Below, piece by piece: positions 1 to 7,137 of a stretch of 13,663 nt of DNA; position 1 is the stretch's first letter; every line of letters starts with the position of its first letter. The DNA comes from Desulfobacterales bacterium. Its GTDB lineage: Bacteria > Desulfobacterota > Desulfobacteria > Desulfobacterales > UBA2174_A. The stretch covers positions 1-13,663 of the forward strand of contig JALOPD010000079.1 of assembly GCA_025454075.1 (NCBI GenBank), in the 5' to 3' direction. The translations under genes and the position numbers were made by a program. The notes beneath the pieces are model-generated. The model was not told the DNA's origin and did not search any database. It saw only the letters and a list, made by a program, of their open reading frames with translations.

Positions 1-2386
1 TCTTGCCGACGTCGGCCATGACCGTGTACTTGTCCACCTGGGTCTTGCCGCTCTGCGTGTCCACGGTCACCTCGGCCATGAAGACGCCGTACATGTAGAT
101 AGGGAAGGGGGAGCCCTGGCCGTTGGCGTCGCAGGGGGTGCACATGGAGGCCGTCCACTTGCCCGAGTACTTCAGCGGGATGTTCTCGGCCTTCATCTCC
201 TCATAGGTGCGATAGGTGCCGTCCTTTTTGCGCATGGCGTTGAGCAGCATCTCGCAGCCGTTCTTGATGGCGTTGCCGGTCATGACCTGCTGGCGGCTGC
301 CGCCGGACGGGCCGCTGTTGGGAACCTGCCCGGTATCGTTCATCACCAGCCTGATCTTTTCGGGCGCCAGCTTCAGCGGCCGCAGGGCCTCGTGGCAGGT
401 GCCGAGGGCGCCGATGTCGGCCCCCTGGCCGTGGTCCTCCCACGAGCTGGCCAGCACCACGCCGTCCGGAACGAGCTCCACGCTGATTTCCGAGCTGTCC
501 GGCCCGTCCAGGCCGCAGCCGTAAATGCCGAGCGAGAGGCCTACCCCCTTTTTGTTCTCGGGGGTCGATTCGGCCTTGGCCTTCTTGAGCGCGGCCTGGT
601 AGAGGGGCCTTAGCTTGTCGAACATCTCCGGGAAGCTGTAGACCTCCGGCTTCTGACCGGTGGGCGTGGTGTCGCCGGGGCGGTAGATGTTCTTGTAGCG
701 CAGCTCCAGCGGGTCCATCCCCATTTTTTCGGCCAGCTCGTCGACGAGGCTCTCGGAGGCCAGGAAGCTCTGCGGGGAGCCGTAGGAACGGAAGGCCGAG
801 CCCCAGGCGTGGTTGGTGCACACCGTTTGGCCTTTCCCCCGGATGTTGGGGATTCCATAGCCGGCGCCGATGAACTGCGCCCCGCGCACTGTCAACAGAT
901 CCCCGAATTCGGAATACGGCCCATGGTCCACGATCCAGTCGCTTTCCATCGCGATGATCTTGCCGTCCTTGTCCGCGCCGTACTTGAGGTTGATGAAGAA
1001 GGGCGAACGCTTGCCGGTGTAAGTGATGTGCTGGAAATAGTCGTACTTCAGCGTAACCGGCTGGCCGGTGGCCATAGCGGCCACCCCGAGGAGCGCTTCC
1101 ATGGTCGGGCTGAATTTGTAGCCGAAGGTGCCGCCTGCCGGGTTCTGGACGATCCGCAGTTTCTCAGGCTCGATGCCCAGCCCCGGGCAGATCATGGCGT
1201 GATGCAGGTAGATGCCGATGCTCTTGGAGTGGATGGTCAGGCGTCCGTCCGCGTCGAAATAGGCCAGGCCGACGTCGGGCTCCATGGTGAGGTGCGGCTG
1301 GCGCTGCAGGTAGAATTCGTTCTGGACGACATGCGCGGCCGACTTCATCAGCGGTTTGGTGTCTTCGCCCTTGGCGCGGTTCTGCTCGTAGTAGACGTTG
1401 GGCGTACCGGGGTGGATCTCGATCGCGTCCTCGGCCATGGCGGCCGGCGCGCTCATGTAGGGCGGCAGCTCCTCCAATTTTACAACGACCTTCTCGGCCG
1501 CCGCGCGCGCGTTCGCTTCGGTGTCCGCGGCCACGATGGCGATCGCATCGCCGAACTGGAAGACCTTCTCGTCGCAGAGGATCGGCCGGTCCCAGCCGTC
1601 GCCCTTGTTGGTGGCGAAGGTGATCAGGCCGGTGATGCGGTTCTTGCCCTTGACGTCCTTGTGGGTGATGACCTTGGCGACCCCGGGCATCTTCTCAGCT
1701 TGCGAGGTGTCGATAGATAGAATCTTGGCATGCGACACCTTGGCCTGCACCAGAGCCAGCCGCAGGGTGCCGGGCGGCATCTTCAGGCCCAGATCGGCGC
1801 CGTAATCGGTCAGGCCGGTGACCTTGGCGATGGCCGAGGGCCGCGGGTAGGTCGTGCCCCAGATGCGGCCGTCGGCCGGCAGCTTGAACGCCAGGTCCTT
1901 AATTGTCATCTCGCCGCGCACCACCTTGGCGGCGTCCATGACGGCGTCCACCAGGGGCTTGTAGCCGGTGCAGCGGCAGGCGTTGCGGTGCTTCTGGAAC
2001 CAGTCCCGGACCTGCTGGCGCGTGGGCTTCTGGTTTTGATCCAGCAGCGCCTTGGCCGACACGATGAATCCCGGGCTGCAGAACCCGCACTGGGCGCCGC
2101 CGTGAACGGTCCAGGCCATCTGCAGGGCATGCAGGTTGTCGGGGGTGCCGATGCCCTCGATGGTGGTGACCAGGGCGCCGTCCTCGACGCGTTTCATTTT
2201 TGTGATGCAGGAGCGCACGACCTTGCCGTCCAGGATCACCGAGCAGCAGCCGCACTGGCCCTGGCCGCAACCGACCTTGGTCCCGGTTAGTTTCAGCTGC
2301 TCCCTCAAAATGTCCGCAAGCATCGTTTCCGGTTCCGCGATGACGGTCTTGGCCATTCCGTTGATGTGGAGTGTTTTCTTGATCAT
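1..2386 (-). CDS. mop: Molybdenum aldehyde oxidoreductase, single-chain xanthine-oxidase family (partial, C-terminus off window)
   Basis: Oxidises aldehydes to carboxylic acids with a molybdopterin-cytosine-type cofactor and two [2Fe-2S] clusters, without a FAD domain (known for the D. gigas enzyme). The frame is open from the ATG at 2386 to base 2, giving 795 codons of about 907 in the family. The N-terminal ferredoxin-like domain has C40, C45, C48 and C60. The second cluster domain has C100, C103, C137 and C139, the same numbering as D. gigas Mop as I remember it. The molybdenum domains follow, with GGTFGYKFSP, DHGPYSEFGD, GSAFRSYGSPQ, WEDHGQGADIG and GPSGGSRQQVMTGNA. The catalytic Glu of the GVGE motif lies in the missing C-terminal ~110 residues. 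AAAGGAGG six bases before the ATG supports the start. C47, next to cluster ligand C48, is Ala in D. gigas. A sigma-54-type promoter candidate lies about 165 bases upstream. Reading was checked through the whole frame and no frameshift was found. Confidence 0.95.
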   Translation of the reverse strand, partial: MIKKTLHINGMAKTVIAEPETMLADILREQLKLTGTKVGCGQGQCGCCSVILDGKVVRSCITKMKRVEDGALVTTIEGIGTPDNLHALQMAWTVHGGAQCGFCSPGFIVSAKALLDQNQKPTRQQVRDWFQKHRNACRCTGYKPLVDAVMDAAKVVRGEMTIKDLAFKLPADGRIWGTTYPRPSAIAKVTGLTDYGADLGLKMPPGTLRLALVQAKVSHAKILSIDTSQAEKMPGVAKVITHKDVKGKNRITGLITFATNKGDGWDRPILCDEKVFQFGDAIAIVAADTEANARAAAEKVVVKLEELPPYMSAPAAMAEDAIEIHPGTPNVYYEQNRAKGEDTKPLMKSAAHVVQNEFYLQRQPHLTMEPDVGLAYFDADGRLTIHSKSIGIYLHHAMICPGLGIEPEKLRIVQNPAGGTFGYKFSPTMEALLGVAAMATGQPVTLKYDYFQHITYTGKRSPFFINLKYGADKDGKIIAMESDWIVDHGPYSEFGDLLTVRGAQFIGAGYGIPNIRGKGQTVCTNHAWGSAFRSYGSPQSFLASESLVDELAEKMGMDPLELRYKNIYRPGDTTPTGQKPEVYSFPEMFDKLRPLYQAALKKAKAESTPENKKGVGLSLGIYGCGLDGPDSSEISVELVPDGVVLASSWEDHGQGADIGALGTCHEALRPLKLAPEKIRLVMNDTGQVPNSGPSGGSRQQVMTGNAIKNGCEMLLNAMRKKDGTYRTYEEMKAENIPLKYSGKWTASMCTPCDANGQGSPFPIYMYGVFMAEVTVDTQSGKTQVDKYTVMADVGK

Positions 2387-2853
2387 CGATGTCCTCCTTT
2401 CTGGTTGCTTTCCATTCGAATCGACGGATGCAGTCAATTCCTGAACCTCTATCCCAGCGATTCCCCGTGAGTCATGACCGAATAGTCCCCGGATCTTGTA
2501 CGGATCCTTATATCTTTACTGGCATATCAAGACGGGCTAACGCACCGCCTTCGATGGGTTCAGCAAAAGTTGAGCCATAATCCTCCAGACCCGTATTTTG
2601 GCTGTTCCGGCTCTTTCGGACCGGATCCATGCGTGGTGATAGGCTGAAAGACTGAGGCGAAACAGGCCAGCAGGACGCCACGAATGCGACTCGCAGCATC
2701 CGGAGAATACAGGGTTCGATGCATGCGATATGTCATTTGAGGCATAATGTCCCCGAATGCCCCACTTGCCGAGGGGGCTATCCGTTTTGCGGCATTTGCT
2801 CGTTGAGGTGCACCAAAAATGGGATGCAGTGCCGAATTAGGAAATTGTAACCG
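2387..2853. other. Gene-free spacer upstream of mop
   Basis: No convincing gene is seen here. The stretch holds the mop ribosome-binding site, the sigma-54-type promoter candidate at 2563-2577, a dyad TCCGG-N10-CCGGA at 2606-2625 about 30 bases further upstream of mop, and an 8-base palindrome GGTGCACC at 2807-2814. A weak GCCCC/GGGGC stem at 2759-2778 has no T-run on either strand, so there is no clear terminator for the MoeA-like gene that reads into this spacer from the right. Small minus-strand frames in 2508-2745 have no recognisable domain. Confidence 0.6.
2563..2577 (-). promoter_or_regulatory. Candidate sigma-54 (-24/-12) promoter for mop
   Basis: Read on the minus strand the bases are TGGCTCAACTTTTGC. 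This fits the sigma-54 consensus TGGCAC-N5-TTGC with one mismatch in the -24 block and the correct ten-base gap between the invariant GG and GC. Transcription would begin near 2551 and give a leader of about 165 bases before the mop ATG. It would need an enhancer-binding activator. The dyad at 2606-2625 is a possible but close activator site. Confidence 0.45.
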
Positions 2854-3879
2854 CTAGACATGTTTTCCGAACCCGCAATGAGGATAGGTACACTTCGCGC
2901 ACCCGGAGCAGTAACCCCCATAGCCCAGCTCGAGAAAATCCTCACGAGCAAGGCATTCGCCGGCCAGGAGGCGCGGTACGATCAGGTCGAAGATGCTGGT
3001 GCGGTGATACATGACGCAGCCGGGCAGGCCGATGATCGGCACCGCTCCCATATAGGCCAGCAGGAACATGGCGCCGGGAAATACCGGCGCACCGTAGGTG
3101 ACGATGCGGGCCCCGGTGTCCCGGATGGCAGCCGGCGTGCGATCGTCGGGATCAACCGACATGCCGCCGGTCACAGCCACCAACTCGGCCCCATCTTCGA
3201 CGAACTTCCGAATGGCCTGCGCGGTCATGGCCGGGTCGTCAGAGGCGAACACCTGGCCTAACACCGGGCAGTTCAGTTCGGCGAACTTGCCGTGCAGCAC
3301 CGGACCGAACTTGTCCTCGATCCGGCCGTGAAACACCTCGCTGCCGGTGGTGACGATGCCGACCCGCAAGGCTCGGAGGGCTTTTATCTCGATGACCGGG
3401 GCATGCTCGCGGCAGACAGCCTCCACCCGCCGGACGGCTTCCTCCGCAATGACCAGAGGGATGATGCGGGTGCCGCCCACGGCCCGGTTGCGGCCGACCG
3501 GAAGATTCGAGTGCAGGGTTGCAAACACTATGTCTTCAACCGAATTGATCCGTGCGAGGGCGGCGGAATTCACCTTCAGCAGCCCCTCCCGGGAGGCCGT
3601 CAGGTTGACGCGGCCCTCCGAAGGGGGTGTCAGCTGCAGACCGGGGCCGGCAGCCGCGGAGGCGATGCGGGCGGCCGCGTCGTCCTCGTGCAGATAGCCC
3701 TCGGCCAAGTCGTAGACATAAACGCTGGCTTTCCCCATATCGAGAAGCAACTCGATGTCCCGGGGCGCGATGATGTGGCCTTTCTTGAAGGCCGGCCCCT
3801 TGAATTCGCCGGGGACGATGCGCGTGACGTCGTGGCATAAAACCATGCCGACCGCATCATGAACGGGTACGCTTTTCAC
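2854..3879 (-). CDS. MoeA-like molybdopterin-binding protein with Cys-rich C-terminal tail
   Basis: A 341-residue protein related to the molybdopterin-binding (MoCF/MogA-MoeA) fold. By family it handles molybdopterin or adenylylated molybdopterin in the cytoplasm, in metal insertion or later cofactor steps. The fold covers about residues 171-300: VGIVTTGSEVF (173-183), VTGGMSVDPDDRTPAAI (236-252), and IIGLPGCVMYH near 282-292. It is shorter than classical MoeA (about 410 residues), and its first 165 residues do not look like MoeA domain I. The tail carries C324, C327, C330 and C335 (CxxCxxCxxxxC), suited to bind zinc or an iron-sulfur cluster; I recall similar tails in other members of this family. 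The start is GTG at 3879 with a weak GGAAAA upstream. It lies 467 bases upstream of mop on the same strand and diverges from the hydroxylase operon, so it may serve both enzymes. It is not a canonical moeA, so no symbol is given. Confidence 0.85.
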   Translation of the reverse strand: MKSVPVHDAVGMVLCHDVTRIVPGEFKGPAFKKGHIIAPRDIELLLDMGKASVYVYDLAEGYLHEDDAAARIASAAAGPGLQLTPPSEGRVNLTASREGLLKVNSAALARINSVEDIVFATLHSNLPVGRNRAVGGTRIIPLVIAEEAVRRVEAVCREHAPVIEIKALRALRVGIVTTGSEVFHGRIEDKFGPVLHGKFAELNCPVLGQVFASDDPAMTAQAIRKFVEDGAELVAVTGGMSVDPDDRTPAAIRDTGARIVTYGAPVFPGAMFLLAYMGAVPIIGLPGCVMYHRTSIFDLIVPRLLAGECLAREDFLELGYGGYCSGCAKCTYPHCGFGKHV

Positions 3880-4312
3880 GTAAGATTTTCCGTACGATCC
3901 ATGTGGTGGACGAGCATCCGAAGCTTCGCTTCCATATGTATGCCCCGGATAGGAAGGCTCGAGTCGTCGTCTGTTAGTCGAAAAAAGCTATTTTAAGTTA
4001 TTAAAAGCGGTATTTTAAAATTTTTATGAAAAGAATAACTTAAGGCTTATATATATCATTATTGACACATCCGGGCTTATACGATAAGAAGGCGAGCCAT
4101 GTCAAATCTAAACGTAAAATATTTTATTTTATTCTAATTAGATAGAATTTTCTTAAACGAGCCTGGCGCTCCTGATCGGTCGCGGCTGTGTCGAAAATAA
4201 AATATATAAGTGTTTGAAATAGATATTTAGAGTAATAAATAGTTATTTTTGGGATACATTTACAATATTCAGCAGAGAAGCGCGGGTACGAGAGCAGCAA
4301 GGAAACTTAAGA
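3880..4312. promoter_or_regulatory. AT-rich divergent control region
   Basis: This gene-free stretch separates the MoeA-like gene (leftward) from the hydroxylase operon (rightward) and should hold promoters for both. From about 3980 to 4280 it is strikingly AT-rich against GC-rich neighbours. It holds a palindrome CGAAGCTTCG (3919-3928), a TTGACA box (4062-4067), a dyad CTTAT-ACG-ATAAG (4076-4088), a dyad ATTCTA-N6-TAGAAT (4131-4148) and a TACAAT -10-like box (4261-4266) without a good -35. A 12-codon frame starts at the ATG at 4099 behind AAGAAGG; it may be chance. Direct repeats of AAAAGC(GG)TATTTTAA occur near 3985-4018. No RNA gene was recognised. Confidence 0.6.
4050..4088 (+). promoter_or_regulatory. 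Candidate promoter with TTGACA box and overlapping CTTATACGATAAG dyad
   Basis: An AT-rich upstream block runs into TTGACA at 4062-4067. TAAGAA lies 17 bases later, at 4085-4090, as a poor -10. The perfect inverted repeat CTTAT-ACG-ATAAG (4076-4088) overlaps the -10 region, as a repressor site would. The 21 bases 4050-4070 recur with two mismatches on the other strand at 10904-10924. If used, transcription would start about 215 bases before the operon's first gene. Confidence 0.35.
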
Positions 4313-5107
4313 ATGATTATGGGCGGACCATCCGGACAGACAGCAGACGCTGGGTTGCCCCCGGAATCCATGCGCACGATCAACACTAAACTGCAGCATG
4401 CGGGCTCGCCGTTCCTTTTGACCGAAAAGATCTTAGAAAGATACTGGGTCCGGGCGCTCGAATTCAACAACGACCGGCAGAGCGACTGGCTGCTTCTGGT
4501 GCGCCTGGCGGAGGCGGCCCTGATTTGCGCCGGGAATTACGCGGACAACTGTGAATTCAGATCCGCCGGCGATTTCCTGGTGAACCCCCGCGAGATAGTC
4601 ATCCACCGCCGAGACGGCCTGTGCGCCATGACCAAAAGAAGGCATGGACGCCTCTCGGATCAGCTCGGTCGGGAATGGACCGGCTGTGTCGAGAAGAAAA
4701 AGCGATCTTCGGCGGGAGACGTGGATCTGGAAATCACCAAGTGGCCCCTGCTTCCCCACATGACTCAAATCCTGAAACAATCGGGCCGAGTGGCGCCAGC
4801 CTTCCTTCAGCGACTGGAGGAAGGTCAGCGCAGAATTGCAGACACCCTGGCTTTCCTGGCAGCCTGGCGGGTATTTGATTCGGCGGAGCTATGGAAACGT
4901 CTGAAGGCATCGCCGCCGCATGAACGGGTCTTTGCTGAATCGCATCTATGCCGATTCGATATGCAGACCTTCGATCGGATAGGCGCGGACCTGTTGCAAA
5001 GCCTGAGAGACCCGAGCGGCCATAGTCCCTTCCTGTCCCGGCCTTGGCGACGCGGCATTCAGCAGAATCGAAAGGCGCCGCTGAGGCTGCTCACCCAACC
5101 GGCCTGA
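4313..5107 (+). CDS. Unrecognised 264-residue protein, first gene of the hydroxylase operon
   Basis: I do not recognise this protein. It is soluble, with no signal peptide or membrane segment. The first ~30 residues are low in structure. Residues 36-75 look helical and end in a hydrophobic LLLVRLAEAALICAG patch. Residues 92-135 are basic and rich in Arg/Lys, with three of the five cysteines (C72, C80, C104, C125, C213) near them. Residues 145-235 are helix-rich, and the last 30 residues are basic and proline-containing. The start is supported by AAGGAA eight bases before the ATG. GC-rich third codon positions support coding, with somewhat more AGA/AGG codons than in the neighbours. Its stop is 15 bases before the phosphatase gene, so it is very likely co-transcribed with the hydroxylase subunits and may help in cofactor or enzyme maturation (inference from position only). 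Confidence 0.7.
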   Translation: MIMGGPSGQTADAGLPPESMRTINTKLQHAGSPFLLTEKILERYWVRALEFNNDRQSDWLLLVRLAEAALICAGNYADNCEFRSAGDFLVNPREIVIHRRDGLCAMTKRRHGRLSDQLGREWTGCVEKKKRSSAGDVDLEITKWPLLPHMTQILKQSGRVAPAFLQRLEEGQRRIADTLAFLAAWRVFDSAELWKRLKASPPHERVFAESHLCRFDMQTFDRIGADLLQSLRDPSGHSPFLSRPWRRGIQQNRKAPLRLLTQPA

Positions 5108-5122
5108 CCCGGCATCCATGCC

Positions 5123-5743
5123 ATGCCCCGGTTCTACCTTTTACGCCATGGGGAGATCGACTGGCCGGAAACAGATTGTTTCATCGGACAGGTCGACCCT
5201 CCGCTCAGCGCGATCGGTCGCCGGCAGGCCCATGCCTGGAACAAGGAACTAGGCGACACGCCGCTTGACGGCATCTGGTCGAGCGATCTGCAGCGGGCGA
5301 CCGAAACGACCGCGACCGTTTTCGCCGGCCGAGCGGCAGAGGTGCGGATCAGCAGCGACCTGCGCGAGATCAAGCTAGGGGCGTGGGACAGCATGCCGCG
5401 GCGCTGGGTGAAAACAGGGCAGCCCGATCTTTGGCGCGCCCGCGGCCGGAACCTGGCCGGCTTCAGACCCCCGCAGGGCGAGAGCTTTCTGGACCTGCAG
5501 GAGCGGGCCGTCCGGCGCGTGGAGCAGATCGCCGCCGATGCCGGCGGCGCCGTCTGCATGGTCACCCACGCCGGGGTGATCCGCGTGCTGATCTGCCGCT
5601 GGCTGCAGATGCCGCTCGCGAATCTTTTCAGAATCCGGCTGAATTACGGAAGCCTGAGCATCGTGGACTATACGCCGGAACGCATCGAGGTATGTGCCCT
5701 AAACCTCATGCCGCCCGGCTTCGGCAACCTGCTGCAGAGATAG
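5123..5743 (+). CDS. Histidine phosphatase family protein (CobC/phosphoglycerate-mutase-like)
   Basis: A cytoplasmic phosphatase of the branch that forms a phosphohistidine intermediate; members act on small phosphorylated metabolites such as alpha-ribazole phosphate (CobC). It has 206 residues, the usual length for CobC-like proteins. The RHG motif is at residues 8-10, with H9 as the expected nucleophile. Other expected pocket residues are R58 in SSDLQRATETT, the acid E82 in REIKLGAWDS and the second histidine H149 in VTHAGVIR, so the catalytic set looks complete. The start at 5123 lacks a clear ribosome-binding site; an out-of-frame ATG lies five bases earlier, and coupling to the preceding gene (15-base gap) is likely. 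No cobalamin genes are nearby. Sitting between an unknown gene and the FAD subunit, it more likely serves the molybdenum enzyme, perhaps by dephosphorylating a cofactor-related compound or the enzyme's product. Substrate unknown. Confidence 0.88.
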   Translation: MPRFYLLRHGEIDWPETDCFIGQVDPPLSAIGRRQAHAWNKELGDTPLDGIWSSDLQRATETTATVFAGRAAEVRISSDLREIKLGAWDSMPRRWVKTGQPDLWRARGRNLAGFRPPQGESFLDLQERAVRRVEQIAADAGGAVCMVTHAGVIRVLICRWLQMPLANLFRIRLNYGSLSIVDYTPERIEVCALNLMPPGFGNLLQR

Positions 5744-5759
5744 AAAATAGGAGGGTTGA

Positions 5760-6641
5760 ATGATCCTGCCCAAGTTCGAGTACCATGAACCGACCTCAAT
5801 CGGCGAAGCCTGCGATTTGCTGGCGCATCACGGCGGCAAGGCGCGCCCGCTGGCGGGCGGCACCGATCTGCTGGTCAATATGAAGAAGAAGGCATTGTGC
5901 CCCGAGCGCCTGATATCGCTGGGGCGTATCCCGGAACTCGCGCAAGTGGAGCGATCCAACGGCACGCTTCGGATCGGGGCGGGGGTGACGGTATCGGCCA
6001 TTGCCTCTTCCGCGACGGTCGCCCGGGGCGTATCGGCGCTGGGTCAAGGGGCGCGGGCCCTGGGCACCCCGCTGATCCGCAATCTCGCCACCATCGGCGG
6101 CAACATCGGCTCCGCCCGCCCGGCGGCCGACCTGCCCCCGGCGCTGTTGGTTTACGAGGCTGCGCTGGTGTTGAGAAGCGCGGCCGGTGAGCGCCGTCTG
6201 ACGATCAACGAATTTTTCAAAGGGCCCGGCCTGACCGCCGCCCGCGAAGATGAACTCATCGCGGCCATCGTCATCCCTGTGCTGTCGGGGTATGCCGGCG
6301 CCGGCTATCTGAATCTGGGTGTACGCAAAGCCCAGGACTGCAACATCGTCAATGTGGCGTCCTTTCTCGAGCTCGACGAGCGCGCCGAGTCCATCCGTGC
6401 CGCGCGGGTCGCCCTGGGATCCGTCGGGCCGACCCCGCTGAGGTCCCCGAGCGCGGAGAAGACCCTCGTCGGCCAGAAGCCGACGGAGGCGCTTTTCGAG
6501 CAGGCGGCGGATGCCGCGACGCGCGACTGCACGCCGATATTGGATTTTCGGGGTTCCGCGCAGTACCGGCGCGACATGGTGGGCGTGCTCACGCGGCGGA
6601 CCCTGGCCATGGCCCTGACTGAAGCCCGCAGCCGGAACTGA
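5760..6641 (+). CDS. FAD-binding subunit of xanthine-dehydrogenase-family molybdenum hydroxylase
   Basis: Carries electrons between the [2Fe-2S] subunit and an acceptor through bound FAD (CoxM/XdhB/HcrB family). It has 293 residues, the normal length. The FAD-binding motifs are LAGGTDLL (31-38) and IRNLATIGGNIGSARPAADL (106-125). The C-terminal CO-dehydrogenase flavoprotein domain begins near residue 180 (YLNLGVRKAQDCNIV). The extra loop of about 40 residues with four cysteines that carries a [4Fe-4S] cluster in 4-hydroxybenzoyl-CoA reductase (HcrB) is absent, because TIGGN runs straight into the usual sequence. AGGAGG with a short spacer precedes the ATG. It begins 16 bases after the phosphatase stop and is followed after 10 bases by the iron-sulfur subunit, giving coxM-coxS-coxL order. 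Confidence 0.94.
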   Translation: MILPKFEYHEPTSIGEACDLLAHHGGKARPLAGGTDLLVNMKKKALCPERLISLGRIPELAQVERSNGTLRIGAGVTVSAIASSATVARGVSALGQGARALGTPLIRNLATIGGNIGSARPAADLPPALLVYEAALVLRSAAGERRLTINEFFKGPGLTAAREDELIAAIVIPVLSGYAGAGYLNLGVRKAQDCNIVNVASFLELDERAESIRAARVALGSVGPTPLRSPSAEKTLVGQKPTEALFEQAADAATRDCTPILDFRGSAQYRRDMVGVLTRRTLAMALTEARSRN

Positions 6642-6651
6642 GGAGGAGAGC

Positions 6652-7110
6652 ATGAAGCAATTGATCCGTTTGACCGTAAACGAGAGGGAATACGAAGCGG
6701 CCGTGGAGGCGAACACGACCCTGGTCGATCTGCTGCGCTATCAGCTGGGATTGACCGGCACCAAGAAGGGCTGCGATCTGGGAGACTGCGGCGCCTGCAC
6801 CGTGCTCATGGACGGAAAGGCCGTCAACTCCTGCCTGGTGCTGGCGGTCCAGGCTGGCGGCCGCACGGTGCAGACCATCGAGGGGCTCGAGACCGCCGGC
6901 GGGCTGCACCCCCTGCAGCAGGCCTTCATCGAGAAAGGCGCCATCCAGTGCGGATTTTGCTCATCGGGCATGATCCTTTCGGCCAAGGAACTGCTGGACA
7001 GGACCCCGCATCCCGACGAACCGGAGATCCGGCGCGCGATTTCAGGCAATCTCTGCCGCTGCACCGGCTACCAGAAAATCATAGAGGCCATCAAAGATGC
7101 AGCGCAGTGA
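6652..7110 (+). CDS. [2Fe-2S] subunit of xanthine-dehydrogenase-family molybdenum hydroxylase
   Basis: Small electron-transfer subunit with two [2Fe-2S] clusters (CoxS/XdhC/HcrC type). It has 152 residues, with the plant-ferredoxin-like domain first: C41, C46, C49 and C61 in GCDLGDCGAC...C. The helical second-cluster domain follows: C100, C103, C135 and C137 in QCGFC and CRCTGY. All eight ligands are present. A strong AGGAGGAG lies six bases before the ATG at 6652. It starts 10 bases after the FAD-subunit stop, and the molybdenum subunit starts 27 bases after its own stop. It would pass electrons from the molybdenum site to FAD in the neighbouring subunits. Confidence 0.96.
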   Translation: MKQLIRLTVNEREYEAAVEANTTLVDLLRYQLGLTGTKKGCDLGDCGACTVLMDGKAVNSCLVLAVQAGGRTVQTIEGLETAGGLHPLQQAFIEKGAIQCGFCSSGMILSAKELLDRTPHPDEPEIRRAISGNLCRCTGYQKIIEAIKDAAQ

Positions 7111-7137
7111 AGACGTTTTCAACAGCCGGAGGAAACC

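Noticed and set aside
809..2290. Long plus-strand frames (809-1720 and 1730-2290)
   Set aside because: They lie antisense to the continuous mop reading frame, which has clear homology over its whole length.
2508..2745. Two small minus-strand frames upstream of mop
   Set aside because: No family resemblance, and they overlap the promoter candidate. Composition does not argue for coding.
2759..2778. GCCCC/GGGGC stem as terminator of the MoeA-like gene
   Set aside because: Short stem with a ten-base loop and no T-run on the reading strand.
4433..4780. Minus-strand 115-codon frame opposite the unknown operon gene
   Set aside because: No ribosome-binding site or motif. The plus-strand frame is longer, has a good start and fits the operon.
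5123..5743. Calling the histidine phosphatase cobC
   Set aside because: The motifs fit the superfamily, but no cobalamin genes are nearby and the operon concerns a molybdenum enzyme.
5760..6641. 4-Hydroxybenzoyl-CoA reductase beta subunit (HcrB)
   Set aside because: The four-cysteine [4Fe-4S] insertion after the TIGGN motif is missing, so it is an ordinary FAD subunit.
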